From Mariprofundus erugo (GTDB lineage Bacteria > Pseudomonadota > Zetaproteobacteria > Mariprofundales > Mariprofundaceae), in assembly GCF_005818865.1 (NCBI RefSeq), contig NZ_VBRY01000002.1:186001-250000 (forward strand): a stretch of 64,000 nucleotides of DNA. Direction: 5' to 3'. The position numbers were made by a program, and so were the translations under genes. The notes beneath the pieces were generated by a model, which did no database searches, was not told where the DNA came from, and worked only from the letters and a program-made list of their open reading frames with translations. Below, piece after piece: positions 18,129 to 27,925 of this stretch. The number at the start of each line of letters is the position of its first letter. The stretch's first letter is position 1.

Positions 18129-18689
18129 ATGTGGCGATTTTCTCAAATAGTGGCGATGACTTTACTGCTGGCAGCAAGCAGCGCACAGGCAGAGAGCATG
18201 ACGACGGCCATTGCCATGAAGGCAGGGGAGGGTGCAAACACGGCGCTGTCCATCGAGGATGCACGCACCACCACATCTGCAGGTCAGACCGTGGACGGCA
18301 ACGTACTTGTCACGCCGACCGATATCACCGCATCGCTCTATGACTACATGACCCGCGCCCTGACCACGGCCGGATATCACGTCATTCCATATACCCCTCA
18401 GCTCGCGAGCGGCGTCGTCATTCATATTCGAGCCATTGAATACAGCAGCAGCCGTCACATGCTAAAGAGCAAGGTCGAGGTCAGGGTGGTGCTGGATGCA
18501 AAGGAAAACAGCTCGGACACCACACGTACCTACAGGATCGAGGTCGAAGACCAGTTTGCCTTCAGCCCCTCATCCGAAGATAACAGTCAAATGCTTGGCA
18601 ATGGACTGGCTGCGGCCGCGACGGCCGTACTCGGCGACTTTTCTCCGACCATGGCCCCCACGCAGACAAACACTCCGGCTGGCCGGTAA
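18129..18689 (+). CDS. Secreted protein, possibly YajG-like
   Basis: The 186-residue product starts with a Sec signal peptide (about 1-21, ending SSAQA). The mature part has mixed alpha/beta character and ends in a Thr/Pro tail. The segment around LYDYMTRALTTAGYHVIP and the later GNGLAAAATAVLGDF recall YajG-type envelope proteins, but the likeness is weak and the lipobox typical of YajG is absent. It is convergent with rpoH, leaving 16 bases between the stops. A periplasmic location is well supported; function is unknown. Confidence 0.7.
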   Translation: MWRFSQIVAMTLLLAASSAQAESMTTAIAMKAGEGANTALSIEDARTTTSAGQTVDGNVLVTPTDITASLYDYMTRALTTAGYHVIPYTPQLASGVVIHIRAIEYSSSRHMLKSKVEVRVVLDAKENSSDTTRTYRIEVEDQFAFSPSSEDNSQMLGNGLAAAATAVLGDFSPTMAPTQTNTPAGR

Positions 18690-18705
18690 AACCGCACCGG
18701 GCAGG

Positions 18706-19530
18706 TCAACAGGCGCCGAGGACACGCCTCAATTGCTTCATGGCACGCGACTCCAGCTGACGAATGCGCTCCATGGAAACGCCGAGTTCCTGTGACAACT
18801 CTTGTAATGTCGCCGGTTCATCCGCGAGATGGCGACGCTGCACAATCATGCGATCACGGGCGGCCAGCCCGCTCAATGCTGCATAGAGAGCTGACTTGCG
18901 ATGGTTCTCCCAGTTACTGTCGACCACAATCTCTTCCGGCGAGGCCTCTGCCGAGGCCAGCGTGTGAACCATGGCATCGCCGCTCTCGTCATACGCCGCA
19001 TCCAGTGACAGATCGCGTTGCAAAAATGCACCGGCGGTCTCCCGATAATCGGCCGCATTGATACCATAGTCGGCAGCCACCTCATCCGCCTTGCTGCCAT
19101 CCATGGCGGCAATGGCATTTTTAGCCTGTTGCAAACCGGCAAAAATCCGCCGCTGCAGCTTGTTCGTACCAAGCTTGACGATACTCCATGAGTGCAGAAT
19201 AAAATCGTGAATCGATGCCCTGACCCACCAGGAGGCGTAGGTCATCAGCCGGAATCCGCGCTCAGGATCAAAGCGTTTAACGGCATGCATCAGGCCGAGT
19301 GTCCCCTCCTGAATCAGATCCATCTCCGGCAATCCGAAATGTCTGTACTCGCGCGCAATCGCGGCCACGCCATTGAGGTTGGCCACCACCAGCTGGCGGG
19401 CCGCTTCACGATCACCGTGATCCCGCCAGCGATACGCCAGACGGGTCTCCTCGGCCCGATCCAGCCGGGGAGACTTGCGCAGATCGCGCGAAAACAATGA
19501 AAGACTTGAAAGTTCTGCTGCTGCTACCAC
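18706..19530 (-). CDS. rpoH: RNA polymerase sigma-32 (heat-shock) factor
   Basis: Sigma-32 directs transcription of chaperone and protease genes. The 274-residue protein has region 2 (LPEMDLIQEGTLGLMHAVKRFDP and GFRLMTYASWWVRA), the RpoH-specific box (LQRRIFAGLQ, near 137-146) and a region 4 helix-turn-helix (LQELSQELGVSMERIRQLESR). The RpoH box distinguishes it from RpoD and RpoS. The GTG start at 19530 has GGAGGTA at 19545-19539, eight bases away. It follows ligA on the same strand with 99 bases between. degQ and ftsH, also in this window, belong to classes often controlled by heat or envelope stress. Confidence 0.93.
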   Translation of the reverse strand: MVAAAELSSLSLFSRDLRKSPRLDRAEETRLAYRWRDHGDREAARQLVVANLNGVAAIAREYRHFGLPEMDLIQEGTLGLMHAVKRFDPERGFRLMTYASWWVRASIHDFILHSWSIVKLGTNKLQRRIFAGLQQAKNAIAAMDGSKADEVAADYGINAADYRETAGAFLQRDLSLDAAYDESGDAMVHTLASAEASPEEIVVDSNWENHRKSALYAALSGLAARDRMIVQRRHLADEPATLQELSQELGVSMERIRQLESRAMKQLRRVLGAC

Positions 19531-19629
19531 CGTTATCCTACCTCCACGTTATCGGCCGGACTGCTTTGTCAGCACAGTCGCCTGTTGCCAGCCTGTGTAG
19601 GGATCACACACGGATGATTCAAGGTCAGC

Positions 19630-21678
<2,049 letters not shown>

Positions 21679-21716
21679 TTATTCAGTGCTTCCGTGCGGG
21701 CCATGGACGCCCCGCG

Positions 21717-21883
21717 CAAATCAGACGCGTAAGTGCCTGATTTGCAAGCAACGAAAAAATGATCCGGGCATCATGCCCTCGCCCTGCGGGCGGCCGTTGG
21801 CCGCCCAATCGGCGTCCTGCCTCCTGGTCACGCTTTTGCCTTTACTAACTGATTTTGCCAGGAGGGCAATCAATCAGCACCTC
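21717..21883 (+). repeat. Intergenic hairpin repeat, copy A (167 bp)
   Basis: This copy shares two blocks with 55804-55926. Block 1 starts with an inverted repeat: CAAATCAGAC (21717-21726), loop GCGTAAGT, GCCTGATTTG (21735-21744). Block 2 ends in a second inverted repeat (21849-21877) built from CTGATT...TTGCC and GGCAA...AATCAG. Copy A has about 40 extra bases between the blocks. It lies just 3' of tlpA and upstream of ligA, all on the minus strand. Confidence 0.75.
21788..21806. repeat. Perfect 8-bp hairpin inside repeat copy A
   Basis: GGGCGGCC, loop GTT, then GGCCGCCC form a perfect stem. It sits in the extra 40 bases that copy B lacks. There is no adjacent T run, so it is not a classical terminator. 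Confidence 0.6.
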
Positions 21884-21904
21884 CCTGAAACTCAGAATAA
21901 CAGG

Positions 21905-22462
21905 TCAGTTAGCGGCCGCGACCGTCACGCCTGAAGCCATACCCGCAACAGGGGGCTCGGCCAGCATCGCCTCAATCGCACTGACAACAGGCGCCGCCAT
22001 CCAGTCAACGGCCCCGACCAGATGCTGCCGTACAACACCATGGCGATCGATCAGAAAGGACTCCGGATAGCGGAACACGCCATAACGGTGCGACACAGCA
22101 TTATCCGCGTCATGCAGCACCTCGAATGGCATCTTGTACTCTTTGACGAAACCGGTCAGATCATCGAGACGCTGATCAACCGATACAGCAACCACCTTCA
22201 GCCCCTTCGCTGCCAGCTTCTCGTGCAGCTGCACCATCGACGGAATCTCCCGGCGGCATGGGGGGCACCATGTGGCCCAGAAGTTCAGCAGCACCACCTC
22301 GCCCTCGGGCAACTGGCGCATGGTTCCTTCCAGGTCAGGGAGAGTAAAGGCCACACTCTTGCTGCCCGGATCCACAGCCACCGGCGCCTGCGGTAACGTC
22401 TGCCAAATGGCAGCCCCGATCATGCCAAGTACAGCCAGCACAATAAGCCAACGCGCAGTCAT
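21905..22462 (-). CDS. TlpA/ResA-type membrane-anchored thioredoxin
   Basis: The 185-residue protein has an uncleaved N-terminal anchor (about 4-22) and a periplasmic thioredoxin domain. The active site is WCPPC (C66, C69), preceded by LLNFWAT, with the cis-proline strand in YPESFLIDRHG. TlpA/ResA proteins reduce disulfides in apocytochrome c or copper-centre proteins. It overlaps the upstream glutaredoxin-like gene by four bases, so the two redox proteins are co-translated. Repeat copy A follows its stop. Confidence 0.9.
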   Translation of the reverse strand: MTARWLIVLAVLGMIGAAIWQTLPQAPVAVDPGSKSVAFTLPDLEGTMRQLPEGEVVLLNFWATWCPPCRREIPSMVQLHEKLAAKGLKVVAVSVDQRLDDLTGFVKEYKMPFEVLHDADNAVSHRYGVFRYPESFLIDRHGVVRQHLVGAVDWMAAPVVSAIEAMLAEPPVAGMASGVTVAAAN

Positions 22463-22740
22463 GCCATTTCCCCGTTCTGTATTTGCAGCAGTGCATCCTG
22501 CAGCTCTGTCTCTGTCACCCGGTGTTTGAATAACACCTTATCTTCGCATACCAGCACAGGCACATCCATCCCGTAGCGAACCAGCAGTGCCTTGTCGGTG
22601 TCGACATTGACCGCCTCCCAGGTACAAAGCCCCTGTTCGACAGCGGCAACGACCACTGCCTTTGCATCATCGCAAAGGCAGCAGTCGCGGCGCGTCATAA
22701 AACGGATATGCGGCAGTGCCACAGTGGTCCCGGAGGTCAC
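22459..22740 (-). CDS. Glutaredoxin-like protein (DUF836 type)
   Basis: This 93-residue cytoplasmic protein has a thioredoxin-like fold with the redox motif CCLCDDA (C20/C21 and C23), a DVPVLVCEDKVLF strand pair containing the cis-proline, and a short C-terminal helix. These features fit the small glutaredoxin-like DUF836 family. It overlaps degQ and tlpA by four bases at each end. It may relay electrons or act in disulfide repair; the direct partner is not known. Confidence 0.85.
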   Translation of the reverse strand: MTSGTTVALPHIRFMTRRDCCLCDDAKAVVVAAVEQGLCTWEAVNVDTDKALLVRYGMDVPVLVCEDKVLFKHRVTETELQDALLQIQNGEMA

Positions 22741-24149
22741 TCTTGACCTGCGGCTTTGGGAAGCTTGATCAGGGCAAACACCTGGTCGCCACCGCGATCC
22801 AGCATGACTCGCAACACGGCCTCAGGCTCAAAATGGCTGATCATGGACATGAATGAGGCGACATCCTTTACGTCCTCGCCATTGATACGATAAATCACAT
22901 CACCGCGATTGATACCTGCCCGTGCTGCCGGCATACCCGGTTGCACCTGCTGCACCACGGCACCATGCTTGACCCTGGCCTGCAACTGGCCTGCAATCTC
23001 AGGCGTCAGGTCCTGCACAACCAGGCCAAGACGGACCTTGTTCGCCTGCTTGCCATGGCCCTCACTGGCAGAGGCTACCTTGTCATCCGGCATCTCTTCG
23101 ACCGCGACCGTCACCGTCTTTTCCTTGCCATCGCGAATGATGCCGATCTTCACCTTGTCACCCGGTGTATGGTTGGCCACACGAATAGGCAGCTCGTGCG
23201 CTTTCTTAATCGCCACGCCATCAATCGATACAATCACATCACCGGCACGAATACCCGCCTTGTCGGCTGCCGAACCTGATTCCACCTGTGGCACCAGCGC
23301 ACCGTCACGGTTCTTCAGGCCGAGTGCCTGTGCCGTCTCTTTATCGACATCGCTGATATGAACACCGAGGCGGGCGCGGGTCACATGACCCTTGTCGCGC
23401 AATTCATCCACGGCGGACCTGGCCAGATTAATCGGGATGGCAAAACCGATACCATTATTACCGCCACTGCGCGAGTAGATGGCCGTGTTGATGCCGACAA
23501 CTTCACCGCGCACATTGAACAGCGGGCCACCGGAGTTACCCGGATTGATAGCGGCATCGGTCTGAATAAAGTCATCATAGGGACCAGAGCCAATCACACG
23601 ACCCTTGGCCGAGACGATACCGGCCGTCACTGTCTGCTCAAGGCCGAACGGATTGCCGATCGCAACCACCCAGTCACCCACACGCAACTGCGAGGAGTCA
23701 CCGATGGTGACTGCCTTCAGGTTCTTTGCGGCAATCTTCAGCAATGCCACATCGAGTTTCGAATCGGTACCGATCACCTTCGCCTCATGCTCGGAACCGT
23801 CCCGCATCTTGACGATCACCTCATCGGCAGCATCAACAACATGATTATTGGTCACAATGTATCCATCGCCGCTGATAATAAAGCCTGTGCCTAGCGCATG
23901 CTGCTCCTGTGGCGGCATATTGCGGAAAAAGTCATGGAAGAAATCATCGAAGGGGGAGCCCTGCGGAAAGCCACCGAATCCGGGCGGCATACCCTGTGTA
24001 TTGCGAACAATTTTGGTGGTACTGATATTGACCACAGAATCAGCCTGTGCCGCAGCAAGATCCGCAAAGCTGTCTGGCATCGCGTGTGCCGGAGAGATCC
24101 ACATCACCGCGATGAACACGAAAGGAAACAATTGTTTAATCAGGCGCAA
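22737..24149 (-). CDS. degQ: Periplasmic serine protease DegQ/DegP (Do family)
   Basis: Do-type proteases degrade misfolded envelope proteins. I place the start at TTG 24149, six bases after AAGGAG (24161-24156); in the longer frame that ribosome-binding site would be codons for Lys-Glu. The 470-residue product has a signal peptide (1-23, ending PAHA), catalytic H103 (TNNHVVD), D133 (SKLDVALLK) and S206 (GNSGGP), and two PDZ domains (about 265-365 and 380-465). Gene order rseC-degQ resembles the rpoE-rseABC-degP neighbourhood of other proteobacteria, but rpoE and rseAB are absent here. Confidence 0.95.
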   Translation of the reverse strand: MRLIKQLFPFVFIAVMWISPAHAMPDSFADLAAAQADSVVNISTTKIVRNTQGMPPGFGGFPQGSPFDDFFHDFFRNMPPQEQHALGTGFIISGDGYIVTNNHVVDAADEVIVKMRDGSEHEAKVIGTDSKLDVALLKIAAKNLKAVTIGDSSQLRVGDWVVAIGNPFGLEQTVTAGIVSAKGRVIGSGPYDDFIQTDAAINPGNSGGPLFNVRGEVVGINTAIYSRSGGNNGIGFAIPINLARSAVDELRDKGHVTRARLGVHISDVDKETAQALGLKNRDGALVPQVESGSAADKAGIRAGDVIVSIDGVAIKKAHELPIRVANHTPGDKVKIGIIRDGKEKTVTVAVEEMPDDKVASASEGHGKQANKVRLGLVVQDLTPEIAGQLQARVKHGAVVQQVQPGMPAARAGINRGDVIYRINGEDVKDVASFMSMISHFEPEAVLRVMLDRGGDQVFALIKLPKAAGQE

Positions 24150-24198
24150 ATTCAACTCCTTGATGACAAAATGAGAGCGCTTTTTAGCGCCCCGCAGA

Positions 24199-24226
24199 TG
24201 AATAAATGATGAAAAAAAGCTTTCAA
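24199..24226 (-). promoter_or_regulatory. Possible sigma-70-like promoter for degQ
   Basis: Read on the minus strand, TTGAAA (24226-24221) is followed by 16 bases and TATTCA (24204-24199). It overlaps the last codons of rseC and would give degQ its own start. The -10 match is weak, and no good sigma-E site is visible. Confidence 0.3.
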
Positions 24227-24684
24227 TTTGATGACTGCGAATACGCTTGCGGCCGCTCAACCCGAACCATACGGACATCCAGTCGGGTACGTCCTGACGA
24301 CACCCGCCGGTGAATCAGGGCGTAGCAGGCCAGTACGGCCACGAATCCGGCAACCGCCGCCAGTGCATCCGCCTGCGGCCAGCCGGCAGCCACGGCGATG
24401 CTGCGCACCACCACTCCGGTCACCACAAACGCCAGCATCGGCAGACCGTAGAGCTGGAAAGCCAGCGACAGTAACAGACCATCAGGAACATCCAGAACGA
24501 TCTCATCACCGACATCTGCCTGCAAACTGTTCCTGACCCGCAATTCAGCCACACGCTCGACCCACGAACCCATCGTTGAGCAGGAACTTTTGCCGACACA
24601 CTTCCCGCAGGCACTTGCCCGGCGCCCTTGCACCAGCACATGCTCACCCTCAATGGCCACCACCGTAACCTTTTGCTCCACACC
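24223..24684 (-). CDS. rseC: RseC/SoxR-reducing-system membrane protein
   Basis: RseC-type proteins act in sigma-E control or in reducing SoxR. The start at GTG 24684 is chosen because GGAG lies five bases before it; the frame extends to 24723. The 153-residue product has the SACGKCVGKSSC cysteine cluster near the N-terminus, a beta-rich domain (GDEIVLDVPDGLLL) and two C-terminal membrane helices (about 70-90 and 102-120). This layout is the RseC family. It precedes degQ and is divergent from nadB. Confidence 0.85.
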   Translation of the reverse strand, partial: GVEQKVTVVAIEGEHVLVQGRRASACGKCVGKSSCSTMGSWVERVAELRVRNSLQADVGDEIVLDVPDGLLLSLAFQLYGLPMLAFVVTGVVVRSIAVAAGWPQADALAAVAGFVAVLACYALIHRRVSSGRTRLDVRMVRVERPQAYSQSSN

Positions 24685-24816
24685 GACTCCTGTCATGCCA
24701 CAAGCGCAATGGCCGGGCAGCACGCATCATTACACAGCGGCTCCCCCTTCACCAGTAGCGCGCGACGTACGGATGCTATCGTCATCGTAAAATTGCGGAG
24801 GTATGATGGCGCCAAT

Positions 24817-26403
24817 ATGGCGACTCATAAACAGCGACTGGAAACAGATTATCTGATTATCGGAAGTGGTGCCTCAGGCCTGCTGGCAGCAAGCCGACTG
24901 GCACCGCATGGCAGTGTACTGCTTGTCAACAAAGGGGGCATCCAGAATTCCAGCACATGGAATGCCCAGGGCGGCATTGCCGGCGTGTTGTCGGACACCG
25001 ACTCCATCGACTCACATGTACGCGACACACTGATAGCCGGAGCCGGGCTCTGCCATGAAGATGCGGTCAAAGGCATCATCATGCATGGCCGGAAAATTGT
25101 GCAGGAACTGATTGAAATCGGCACCGGATTCGACACCTGTAACGGCGAGCTGCACCTGACCCGGGAGGGTGGCCACAGCAACCGGCGCATTGCCCACTCA
25201 CGGGATGCCACCGGCAAGGCCATTGCCGAAGCACTGCTGGCGAAAATCACTCCGCAGCCCGGTATTCAGCAGCTCGAATACCATACGGCCATTGATCTGA
25301 TCACCACCCGCCGGCTCGGGCATGCCGGCGACAACCGCTGTCTGGGCGCCTATCTGCTGGCGCCTGATGGCAGCGTTATCACCGTCACAGCCCGCTGCAC
25401 GATTCTGGCCACCGGCGGGGCCGGCAAGGTATATATGTATACCTCCAACCCCCATGCGGCGACAGGTGATGGCATCGCCATGGCCTGGCGTGCCGGCTGT
25501 CCGGTCATGAATCTCGAATTCATCCAGTTTCACCCCACCTGCCTCTATCATCGTGAAGGCTCGAATATGTTGCTTTCCGAAGCCCTGCGCGGTGAAGGAG
25601 CCCATCTGGTCGACGCGCATGGCCGTCGTTTTGTGTTCGACTACGACACACGCGGAGAGATGGCATCGCGGGATATTGTTGCCCGAGCCATCGACCACGA
25701 GATGAAAAAGCAGGGCGTCGACTGCATGTACCTTGATGCACGCCCGATCGGCACGGAAACCATCTGCAACCACTTCCCCAATATTCACGAGCGCCTGCTG
25801 CAGCTGGGACTGGACATGACCGCCGAGCCCATCCCGGTGGTACCGGCCGCCCACTACCTGTGTGGCGGTATCCAGGCCGACATCCATGGTCGCACAGCAA
25901 TAAACGGACTTTATGCCATTGGTGAAACCGCCTGTACCGGATTGCACGGAGCCAACCGCCTGGCCAGCAACTCCCTGCTCGAGTGCCTGGTCATGGCCGA
26001 CTATTGCACCACGGACATCATCACATCCGCACCTCCCGTCCCCGCCCATGCCCCTCTGTGGGATGACAGTGGCATCGAACCCGAACAGGAGCGCATCCAG
26101 ATCAAACAGAACTGGGATGAAATCCGGGCCACCATGTCACACTATGTCGGCATTGTGCGGACGGATGAGCGTTTACGCCGGGCCAGAAGGCGACTGCGCG
26201 TCATTCATGAGGAGATCGACTCCTACTACTGGCGCCACCCGGTCAGTCAGGACCTGCTTGAGTTGCGCAATCTCGAACTGGTTGCCGAATTGATTGTCAT
26301 GAGCGCCCAGAGCCGCCATGAGTCGCGCGGCCTGCATTATTCAACCGATCACCCTGCCACGCTGAACGAGCCGCATGACACCATTCTGATGCCGGACTTC
26401 TGA
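24817..26403 (+). CDS. nadB: L-aspartate oxidase
   Basis: NadB oxidises aspartate to iminoaspartate in NAD synthesis. The ATG at 24817 gives 528 residues, normal for the family; the upstream frame overlaps rseC and was discounted. The FAD-binding GSGASG (17-22) follows DYLIIG. The flavin and substrate region includes [18 protein letters not shown], the QFHPTCLY segment, and [26 protein letters not shown]. The C-terminal helical domain is complete. nadA and nadC are not present. It overlaps the acylphosphatase gene by one base. Confidence 0.97.
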   Translation: MATHKQRLETDYLIIGSGASGLLAASRLAPHGSVLLVNKGGIQNSSTWNAQGGIAGVLSDTDSIDSHVRDTLIAGAGLCHEDAVKGIIMHGRKIVQELIEIGTGFDTCNGELHLTREGGHSNRRIAHSRDATGKAIAEALLAKITPQPGIQQLEYHTAIDLITTRRLGHAGDNRCLGAYLLAPDGSVITVTARCTILATGGAGKVYMYTSNPHAATGDGIAMAWRAGCPVMNLEFIQFHPTCLYHREGSNMLLSEALRGEGAHLVDAHGRRFVFDYDTRGEMASRDIVARAIDHEMKKQGVDCMYLDARPIGTETICNHFPNIHERLLQLGLDMTAEPIPVVPAAHYLCGGIQADIHGRTAINGLYAIGETACTGLHGANRLASNSLLECLVMADYCTTDIITSAPPVPAHAPLWDDSGIEPEQERIQIKQNWDEIRATMSHYVGIVRTDERLRRARRRLRVIHEEIDSYYWRHPVSQDLLELRNLELVAELIVMSAQSRHESRGLHYSTDHPATLNEPHDTILMPDF

Positions 26404-26681
26404 TGCAGCCCCGCTGTCTGTTACTGCGCATCAGTGGCCGGGTGCAGGGGGTGGGCTTCCGCTATCATACCCGCAGCGAAGCCATACGCCTCGGGGTCAC
26501 AGGCTGGGTCAGAAACCTGCCCGATGGCCGCGTTGAAGCCTGTATTTGCGGCAGCGACGGCATACTCGAACACATGCAACAATGGCTACGTCACGGACCG
26601 GCCATGGCCAGGGTAGATGATATCGAATACCTGCCTGCCACCCCGACATCGACCTGGACAAACTTTACCATTCTGGAGTGA
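26403..26681 (+). CDS. acyP: Acylphosphatase
   Basis: This small enzyme hydrolyses acyl phosphates. The 92-residue protein has the family motif [12 protein letters not shown] with catalytic R20, and N38 in GWVRNLPDG. Both catalytic residues are present. The start shares one base with the nadB stop (TGATG), so expression is coupled, although no metabolic link is obvious. Confidence 0.95.
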   Translation: MQPRCLLLRISGRVQGVGFRYHTRSEAIRLGVTGWVRNLPDGRVEACICGSDGILEHMQQWLRHGPAMARVDDIEYLPATPTSTWTNFTILE

Positions 26682-26750
26682 AGAAAAGCGGGCTATCTGG
26701 CAGGGCGGGCATGACCGGAGCAGTATCACAGCTTCCGCTTGCCGGATAGC

Positions 26751-27869
26751 ATGGCGACCATGCCTGCACTCACACAGCCATCGCCGTTAAAACGGCTCCA
26801 TCGCCTGCACATGCTCTCCTTGTGTCTGCTCCCGCTGCTAACCGCCTGCGACAATCATGATACAGCCCATAAACAGACCGAACCACGTCCGGTTATCGTC
26901 ATGAAGGCCCACACGCAGCCGGTCAGTGACACGATTGAGGCCCTCGGCACAGCGCAGGCGCGCGAATCTGTCACCATCACCGCAAGTGTGGCCGGCCGGC
27001 TTGACGAGATCTCTTTCACTGACGGCCAGGCCGTGCATAAGGGTGACGTCATCGCCCGCATGGATCAGGATGAAGATAAAGCCCAGCTGACCGCCGCCAT
27101 TGCTCAACTGAGCGAACATCAGCGCGAAATCAAACGTCTGCAGGCACTGCTGGCCCGGAAAGCGGCCGCCACCCGCGACCTGGATGAGCGAAAAACACTG
27201 GCTGCCGTTACCGCCAGCAACATTGCCCAGATTCGTGCACGCATGAGCGAGCTGACACTGACCGCCCCCTTTGACGGCCGCCTTGGCATCCGCCGGGTCA
27301 GCCCGGGGGCCCTGATCCAGCCGGGCACCGTCATTACCACCCTGGATGCCAGCGACGCCATCGATATCGATTTTTCCATCCCCTCCACCCGCCTGCACGG
27401 TCTACAGGTCGGTGACCATATCCAGGCCACCACCGATGCCCGGCCGGGAGAGATATTCAATGGCAAACTCAGCGTCATCGACTCGCGCATCGACCCGATC
27501 ACCCGTTCGATTCTGCTGCGCAGCCGCATCGATAATCATCAGGGCCTGCTGATTCCCGGCATGTTGATGCGTGTCACCCTCACCACCGCCCCCCATGAGG
27601 CACTGGTTGTCCCGGAAGAGTGCATCACCCAGAAACAGGGCGAACACTTTATTACCCTGGTCACCAGTGATGGCAAGGCGGAGATCCGGCCGGTTCAGAC
27701 CGGCCTGCGCCATCATGGCATGGTTGAAATCAGCCAGGGGCTGAAAAGCGGCGAACAGGTTGTCGTTCGCGGCATGGGCTTTGTAAAGGCAGGCAAACCG
27801 GTAACGATCAGCACCACATGGACAGATATCGATCACAGCAATGAGCCACTTGCCGATGAGGCCAGGTAA
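26751..27869 (+). CDS. RND efflux periplasmic adaptor lipoprotein
   Basis: Adaptors join the inner-membrane RND pump to the outer-membrane channel. The 372-residue protein (ATG 26751; an in-frame TTG lies at 26739) has a lipobox (LLTAC), a lipoyl half-motif (ASVAGRLDEISFTDGQAVHKGD), a helical hairpin (about 95-150) and the second lipoyl half (LTAPFDGRLGIRRVSPGALI). Beta-barrel and membrane-proximal domains follow. It is the first gene of a three-gene efflux operon, 56 bases before the pump. Confidence 0.93.
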   Translation: MATMPALTQPSPLKRLHRLHMLSLCLLPLLTACDNHDTAHKQTEPRPVIVMKAHTQPVSDTIEALGTAQARESVTITASVAGRLDEISFTDGQAVHKGDVIARMDQDEDKAQLTAAIAQLSEHQREIKRLQALLARKAAATRDLDERKTLAAVTASNIAQIRARMSELTLTAPFDGRLGIRRVSPGALIQPGTVITTLDASDAIDIDFSIPSTRLHGLQVGDHIQATTDARPGEIFNGKLSVIDSRIDPITRSILLRSRIDNHQGLLIPGMLMRVTLTTAPHEALVVPEECITQKQGEHFITLVTSDGKAEIRPVQTGLRHHGMVEISQGLKSGEQVVVRGMGFVKAGKPVTISTTWTDIDHSNEPLADEAR

Positions 27870-27925
27870 CCGCACCGTGACCCGCCTGCAGAGGATGGTG
27901 AAGCGCCCGCTCATGGAGAGGCTCC

